Positions 59,456 to 64,000 of a DNA stretch of 64,000 bases are shown here, piece after piece. The first letter of the stretch is position 1; each line of letters begins with the position of its first letter. The DNA is taken from contig CAZVHP010000001.1 in the NCBI GenBank assembly GCA_964627305.1, positions 310,001 through 374,000 of the forward strand, in the 5' to 3' direction. Source of the DNA: WJKG01 sp964627305 (GTDB lineage: Bacteria; Zixibacteria; MSB-5A5; GN15; FEB-12). A model generated the notes under the pieces. That model was not told the origin of the DNA, did no database searches, and saw only the letters and a list, made by a program, of their open reading frames with translations. The position numbers and the translations under genes are program-made.

Positions 59456-59884
59456 ATGAGCGTAAACAAAGCGATCCTCATCGGCCGCCTCGGCAAAGAC
59501 CCCGAAGTCCGCTACACGCAGTCCGGCAAGGCGGTCGCCACTTTCACAGTAGCTACCAACGAGCGCTGGACGGCGCAGGACGGTCAGCCGCAGGAGTCAA
59601 CCACCTGGCACAACATAGTTGCCTGGGGACGACAGGCTGAGGTCATTAAGGAGTACCTCAGCAAAGGCCGCCAGATCTACATTGAGGGCCGGATTGCCAA
59701 TCGAAGCTACGAGGACAAGGAGGGCAATAAACGCTACATCTCTGAAGTCGTCGTACAGAACTTCCAGTTCCTCGGTGATCGTTCCGATCGCCAAGGCCCT
59801 TCAGCCGCGCCGGACAACGTCAACGACGCCCCGCCGGCCGGAGCGGACTCGACCGCCGGCGATGATGACGATCTGCCCTTCTGA
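59456..59884 (+). CDS. ssb: Single-stranded DNA-binding protein
   Basis: 142 aa. OB-fold domain (about 1-108: MSVNKAILIGRLGKDPEVRYT, TTWHNIVAWGRQAEVIKEYLSKGRQIYIEGR), a flexible Ala/Pro/Asp linker and the acidic C-terminal tip DDDDLPF that recruits partner proteins. Single-gene unit with its own promoter and terminator. Confidence 0.96.
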   Translation: MSVNKAILIGRLGKDPEVRYTQSGKAVATFTVATNERWTAQDGQPQESTTWHNIVAWGRQAEVIKEYLSKGRQIYIEGRIANRSYEDKEGNKRYISEVVVQNFQFLGDRSDRQGPSAAPDNVNDAPPAGADSTAGDDDDLPF

Positions 59885-59912
59885 TCAGTTCCTGCTCAGA
59901 CCGAAAATGATG

Positions 59913-59945
59913 AATCCCTGCAAGTCGTTGACCTGCAGGGATTTT
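59913..59945 (+). terminator. Intrinsic terminator of ssb
   Basis: AATCCCTGCA and TGCAGGGATT form a perfect 10-bp stem around an 11-base loop, followed by TTTG. Confidence 0.75.
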
Positions 59946-60090
59946 GTCTGTTGTGCACATCCTGACGCCGAAAGCTCAGCAACAATACTAAAGCAGCTCC
60001 TCTTGGTATACCGATCATGAGGATAGCGAGAGGCCGCCAACCGCTCTCGCCCCGACCAAAGAAAGATGACCCAGTCAGGAGGTATACCAT

Positions 60091-60672
60091 ATGTCGGCTC
60101 CAAACACGCAGAACCCGGCCCGCGAGCTGAAGTCGCGCAAGAAACGGCTCTATCGCCGCCTGGCCGTCATCAGTGCCGCCGCCTTCGTCGCCTCGGTCGC
60201 GATTATCCTCTATCGGCCCCTGTTTCCGGCCAACGAGCAGGTGGATTTCGTCTGCAGTTCCCTTGTCATTGCCGCCGATACCCTGCTGCCGTACATGATC
60301 TCCGCTGTCGTGGCCGCTATCACGGTAGTTGCGGTCCTGACCGTCGTGCCGCTGGGGCGAACCTTCGACAACCTCGATATGATCCGCGAGCGCATCCATG
60401 CGCTGGCCGGCGGCGACCTGTCAACCCGGCTGCATGTCAGCACTGATACTCCGGAGCTCAAAATGCTCGCCGCCGATGTGAACCTTACGGTCAGCTTCCT
60501 CGGCGACCATGTGGCCCAGTGGAAGATCATCAATCGCCAGCAATGGGATATTCTGGAGCACCTGCGGCAGTCGGCCGCCAAGGGCGACCCCGATGCTGTC
60601 CTGAAATACGTTGAGCGGATGCAAAAGAACTGGGAAAGAATCGCTGAAATCGAGGAAAAACTGAGTACCTGA
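60091..60672 (+). CDS. Small two-span membrane protein with a HAMP-like domain
   Basis: 193 aa, AGGAGGT before the ATG. A basic N-terminus, membrane span 1 (about 23-42), a short outside loop, span 2 (about 65-90) and then a HAMP-like segment (about 90-140: IRERIHALAGGDLSTRLHVSTDTPELKMLAADVN), followed by helix to the end (QWDILEHLRQSAAKG). There is no kinase, cyclase or chemotaxis output domain. It could relay or modulate a signal in trans; the function is unknown. Confidence 0.7.
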   Translation: MSAPNTQNPARELKSRKKRLYRRLAVISAAAFVASVAIILYRPLFPANEQVDFVCSSLVIAADTLLPYMISAVVAAITVVAVLTVVPLGRTFDNLDMIRERIHALAGGDLSTRLHVSTDTPELKMLAADVNLTVSFLGDHVAQWKIINRQQWDILEHLRQSAAKGDPDAVLKYVERMQKNWERIAEIEEKLST

Positions 60673-60728
60673 TCAGGCGCTCTCCATACAGCCGCAGACG
60701 CCGTCCTGAGGAGCCGGCGGCAGATCGG

Positions 60729-61766
60729 CTACTCGTCGCCCTCCTGCCTGGCCAGCGCTTCCAGCGCCTGAACACGCTTGAGCAAGTCCGGCAAGCGACG
60801 CAGTGCGGCACTGACCCGAAGGGCCTCGTTGATCTCCCAGGCCGGCGACCCGAACATCGTTTTTCCGGCCGGAACCGATTTGTTCACCCCCGACTGTGCC
60901 CCGACCCGCACCCCGTCGCCAACAACCAGGTGCCCGGTGACTCCCACCTGTCCCGCCAGAATGACATCACGCCCCAGTTTCGTCGATCCCGATATTCCCA
61001 CTTGGGCGACGATGATGCTGTTGTCGCCGATTTCAACATTGTGGGCTATCTGTACCAGATTATCTATCTTCACCCCGTTGCCGATCCGTGTCGGGCCGAG
61101 TGCACCCCGGTCGACCGATACATTGGAACCAATCTCAACATCATCGCCCACCGCAACATACCCCACCTGCCGCACCTTGTGTGAAATCCCATCAGCCTGT
61201 GCGAACCCGAACCCGTCCGAACCAAGGACCGTCGAGGCGTGGATGATCACCCGGTCACCAATCTGGGTCCGGTCCATGATCTTCACTCCGGGGTAGATTA
61301 TGCAATCCGATCCAATCCGACATTCCCGTCCCACAAAACACCCGGAAATCAGTTGCGTTCTCGCCCCAATAACGGCACCACTTCGTACATGGCAAAACGG
61401 CCCGACCGCTGCCGACACGTCAATCTCGGCGCCATCCTCCACAACTGCCATTGGGTGAACGCCGGGCAACAGATGCGGCTTGTCAGGATAAACCAGTTCT
61501 ACTGCCTGCGCAAAGGCAAGGTAGGGGTTGTCATGCCTGATGACCGTCAAATGCTCCGGACACTCCGTGTCACGGTCGACAATCACCACTGCCGCCTGAG
61601 TCGTCGTCAGGTATTGGCGGTACTTCCTGTTCGCCAGAAAGGTCAGATCGCCGGTCCCGGCCGAGGCAATAGGGGCAATCCCAGCCACGCGCGCCTGTGG
61701 ATCGCCCTCCAGCTCACCGCCCAGCCTGCGAGCAATCTCTTTGGATGTAAACCCGGTCTCAGCCAT
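60729..61766 (-). CDS. lpxD: UDP-3-O-acylglucosamine N-acyltransferase
   Basis: 345 aa from ATG 61766 (a TTG 12 bases upstream is possible); overlaps the skp stop. The N-terminal uridine-binding domain (about 1-100: FTSKEIARRLGGELEGD, DLTFLANRKY) is followed by a left-handed beta-helix of hexapeptide repeats containing the catalytic His region VLGSDGFGFAQADGISHKVRQVG, DRGALGPTRIGNGVKIDNLVQIAHNVEIGDNS and ILAGQVGVTGHLVVGDGV. It carries out the third step of lipid A synthesis, showing an LPS-bearing outer membrane. Confidence 0.95.
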   Translation of the reverse strand: MAETGFTSKEIARRLGGELEGDPQARVAGIAPIASAGTGDLTFLANRKYRQYLTTTQAAVVIVDRDTECPEHLTVIRHDNPYLAFAQAVELVYPDKPHLLPGVHPMAVVEDGAEIDVSAAVGPFCHVRSGAVIGARTQLISGCFVGRECRIGSDCIIYPGVKIMDRTQIGDRVIIHASTVLGSDGFGFAQADGISHKVRQVGYVAVGDDVEIGSNVSVDRGALGPTRIGNGVKIDNLVQIAHNVEIGDNSIIVAQVGISGSTKLGRDVILAGQVGVTGHLVVGDGVRVGAQSGVNKSVPAGKTMFGSPAWEINEALRVSAALRRLPDLLKRVQALEALARQEGDE

Positions 61767-62298
61767 CCATTCTGTCAAGATAATCGATAACTTTGTCAGT
61801 CACGTCGTATATGGGTTTGATATAGCCCAGGCCGCTCTGACTCGTGAAAATGACGTCGTAATCGTTCTCCAGCGCGACTCCCTCTATGGCCGCCATCAGC
61901 TTCTCATACAACGGCCTGAGCAACTGAGCCTCTTTCCGTTCGGCCTGACCGCCCGGCCCGAAGATCTGCTTGGTGTAAGCATCGAGCTCCGAGTACTTCT
62001 CACGTATCAGCGTTTCGCGTTCGGTCTTCTTCTCCTCGGAAAGAATGAGCCGCTGGCGTTGATACTCCTCTTCCAGTTCCTGCAGAGCTTCCTGTTTGGT
62101 GATTGCTTCCTGTTCCCACGCTTTCACTTCGGTCTCGAACTCGTCCTGTGCCTTCTGCCAGTCCTTGAACTCCTGCTTGATGCGTTGCTCATCGATGAAC
62201 CCAAGCTTCATACCCTGGGCCTGTGTCGTCGATGCCACCACCGACACCACGAGGGCAAGCGCCAGTACCCCGATTATCGCTTTGAAATGAATCCTCAT
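61759..62298 (-). CDS. skp: OmpH/Skp-family periplasmic chaperone
   Basis: 179 aa from ATG 62298 (GAGG upstream; a GTG 12 bases earlier lies over that box). A signal peptide (about 1-28) precedes MKLGFIDEQRIKQEF and a long coiled coil (about 40-130) rich in Lys/Glu, then the C-terminal beta strand DYDVIFTSQSGLGYIKPIYDVTDKVIDYL. It carries unfolded outer-membrane proteins to the Bam complex. Standard bamA-skp-lpxD order. Confidence 0.92.
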   Translation of the reverse strand: MRIHFKAIIGVLALALVVSVVASTTQAQGMKLGFIDEQRIKQEFKDWQKAQDEFETEVKAWEQEAITKQEALQELEEEYQRQRLILSEEKKTERETLIREKYSELDAYTKQIFGPGGQAERKEAQLLRPLYEKLMAAIEGVALENDYDVIFTSQSGLGYIKPIYDVTDKVIDYLDRMDG

Positions 62299-62324
62299 TA
62301 GAAGCCTCACTCGCTATAGCGCGT

Positions 62325-64000
62325 TTATCTGAATGTCGTGCCAATCTGGAAATGGGGACGCCACCCACGACCCTCACCGTTGGGCGGGTCATCAAGCGGT
62401 TTCGCAAAGTCAAAGCCCATCGTCCCAATCCCCGGTATCATCAATCGAAAACCGAATCCATATCCCTTATACAAGTCACCCGGGGCAATCTCATCCCAGC
62501 GCAACCATGAATTACCCGCGTCAAAGAAAAGCAGGCCGTACAACTGCTGCTGGATAATCGGGAATTGCAACTCCAGGTTCGCCACCAGCATGTAATTGCC
62601 TCGTACTCTTGCCCGGTATGAACTGAATACGGTATCATCAGGCTGGTCCACGCCGACAATCCGGTTAGGGTCATAGTAGTAGTACACTGTGTCCGACTGT
62701 GTGACAACAGAGTCAGGCGTCAGGATGCCATCATCGTAACCCCTAATGATTCCGTCATATGCAGTCCCGCCCGGTGTAAACCGGTCAGAGGCCAGAATGC
62801 GCTGGTCATCACCGGCTCTGACGGCGCCGGCCTCAAGCTTCGCCGCCAGTGTGAAGTTCCAGAACGTCGGAATGAACTTCGCTGCCGATACAAGATGCCG
62901 CTCGTACTTCCAGAATCCGCCCAGCAGCCCACCGGTGGTCTCAAACGTGTAAGATACTTTCGAACCCTTCGTGGCAAACTCCGGCAAGTTGCGGGAATCT
63001 CGCAGGATAGTAAACGACCAGCGCGATGCCGTCAGCCAGTCCTCCCCGTACTCCAGCAGCGAACCCGGATATGGACCATGCACCTTGCGGCCCAGAAAGG
63101 CATCCTGGCGCGTCCCGTCCTCCTCATCCTGATCATCATAGTAGTAGGCTGCCTGATACGAGTAGTTCGTGACATATCCGCTGCTGAAATCAAAGAATCG
63201 GTTTCGCTCGAGACGATACGAGGTGAACACCCGGAAGTAACGGTCAGGCCAGGTCAACCGTCGCCCGACCCGCACCGACGCCCCCCGACGCCCCTCTGTG
63301 TATTCGTCATACCAGTTCCGATTGGTGAGGTATCCGCTCACCCCCAGAAGAGTCGGCCGACCCCTCAGCCACGGCTCCGTGAAACTGACAGACACCGAAT
63401 TACGATTCCGACCGAATTCGACCATGAAGGACAGCGTCTGACCCTCGCCACGGAAGTTGGGAATACCCATCCCGACATTGCCCACCACCTTGTCCTGGCT
63501 GTTGTAACCCGCGCCCGCACTCACCTGGCCTGTTTGCTTCTCATCAACTCTCATCTCGATATCAACATCACCGCTGGGCAACTGAATCGGCACCGGCTCC
63601 ACAGTCGTGAAGTAGTTCAAGGCCATGGCGTCCCGAATCGAACGAATCAGCAGTTGACGATTGAATACGTCCCCGGGAATCGACGATAACTCGCGCCGAA
63701 TCACCTTCTCTTTTGTCTTCGTATTTCCTGTTATCCTGACCAGATTGATCCGCGCCGGAAGCCCCTCGGTGATCTCATACGTGACATCGATGATCGAGTC
63801 CGCACGTGTCGTTCGCTCATCAAATATGCGCACATGAAGATGACCGATATCGTGATACGCCGTGTACAGTTCCATCATCGACTCTTCGTACTTGTCAGCA
63901 CTGAAGACATCTCCGGAAGTGAATCTCAGACGGTTGCGCAGAAGATTGGTATCAAGCACTTCATTGAACTTGAAAGCTACGTCACCGAAGTAGTAGCGAG
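62325..64000 (-). CDS. bamA: Outer-membrane assembly factor BamA (5' end outside window)
   Basis: At least 558 residues are present; the frame is open to the right edge (RYYFGDVAFKFNE before the first GTG), so the gene begins beyond 64000. The visible part holds the last POTRA domains (LVRITGNTKTKEKVIRRELSSIPGDVFN) and the 16-strand Omp85 barrel, with the lid-lock motif region VRGFR/Y-like DGIIRGYDDG, and the C-terminal GFGFRLMIPGIGTMGFDFAKPL and a terminal aromatic-rich strand (WRPHFQIGTTFR). It inserts beta-barrel proteins and heads the bamA-skp-lpxD operon. Confidence 0.95.
   Translation of the reverse strand, partial: RYYFGDVAFKFNEVLDTNLLRNRLRFTSGDVFSADKYEESMMELYTAYHDIGHLHVRIFDERTTRADSIIDVTYEITEGLPARINLVRITGNTKTKEKVIRRELSSIPGDVFNRQLLIRSIRDAMALNYFTTVEPVPIQLPSGDVDIEMRVDEKQTGQVSAGAGYNSQDKVVGNVGMGIPNFRGEGQTLSFMVEFGRNRNSVSVSFTEPWLRGRPTLLGVSGYLTNRNWYDEYTEGRRGASVRVGRRLTWPDRYFRVFTSYRLERNRFFDFSSGYVTNYSYQAAYYYDDQDEEDGTRQDAFLGRKVHGPYPGSLLEYGEDWLTASRWSFTILRDSRNLPEFATKGSKVSYTFETTGGLLGGFWKYERHLVSAAKFIPTFWNFTLAAKLEAGAVRAGDDQRILASDRFTPGGTAYDGIIRGYDDGILTPDSVVTQSDTVYYYYDPNRIVGVDQPDDTVFSSYRARVRGNYMLVANLELQFPIIQQQLYGLLFFDAGNSWLRWDEIAPGDLYKGYGFGFRLMIPGIGTMGFDFAKPLDDPPNGEGRGWRPHFQIGTTFR

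Noticed and set aside
1..64000. CRISPR array, tRNA, rRNA, integrase or insertion sequence
   Set aside because: Looked for on both strands; no spaced direct repeats, cloverleaf-like genes or transposase motifs were recognised.

Overview
The window comes from a GC-rich, diderm, strictly respiratory bacterium. A bamA-skp-lpxD operon, lgt and a secretin-based secretion machine show an outer membrane with lipid A. Two secreted proteases end in a duplicated EF-hand module (GNVDxDP...VxVSDLTxLxxYLF) of the kind common in candidate phylum Zixibacteria and relatives in the FCB group. I infer Zixibacteria or a close relative; no rRNA gene is present to prove it.

Layout. 1-11.3 kb: the end of an unknown gene, the tldD-tldE pair (minus), two tandem secreted C10 cysteine proteases with PKD, cohesin-like and dockerin-like modules, and a secreted tricorn-like S41 protease. 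11.4-44.1 kb: a continuous sulfate-respiration island. It holds qmoAB; dsrA-dsrB-dsrD-dsrN-dsrL-dsrC; an RsbRD-type gene followed by dsrMKJOP; a rhodanese-fused FAD disulfide/persulfide reductase; hemA, a precorrin-2 dehydrogenase gene, cobA/hemD and hemB (tetrapyrrole precursors of siroheme); and, on the minus strand, qmoC-yeiH, a small membrane protein gene and two ferritin-like genes. Divergent from qmoC is sat-aprB-aprA, followed by a zinc-ribbon gene and a YkgJ-type gene. A HEAT-repeat gene (minus) closes the region. 45-54.2 kb: a type II secretion / type IV pilus-like operon (E, F, three pseudopilins, an L-like PilM-PilN fusion, M/PilO, C/PilP, D/PilQ). 54.5-64 kb: a lipoprotein of Ycf48-like repeats, lgt, a PAP2-family membrane protein, rsmI, nadE, ssb, a small HAMP-like membrane protein, and lpxD, skp and bamA (the last runs off the right edge).

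How it works together. Sat and AprBA turn sulfate into sulfite, with electrons from the quinone pool through QmoABC. DsrAB, helped by DsrD, reduces sulfite onto DsrC, and the DsrC trisulfide is reduced at DsrMKJOP. DsrL adds a possible NAD(P)H link, and the hem/cob genes and DsrN supply and modify siroheme. 

The most striking observation is a shared operator. A CRP/FNR-family palindrome (TTGTGA-N6-TCACAA, the sequence reported for HcpR in sulfate reducers) occurs upstream of all five sulfate-respiration transcription units: qmoAB, dsrAB, rsbRD-dsrMKJOP, qmoC-yeiH and sat-aprBA, the last with two copies. I saw it upstream of no other gene in the window. No regulator of that family is encoded here. 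I found no tRNA, rRNA, CRISPR array, transposase or integrase.
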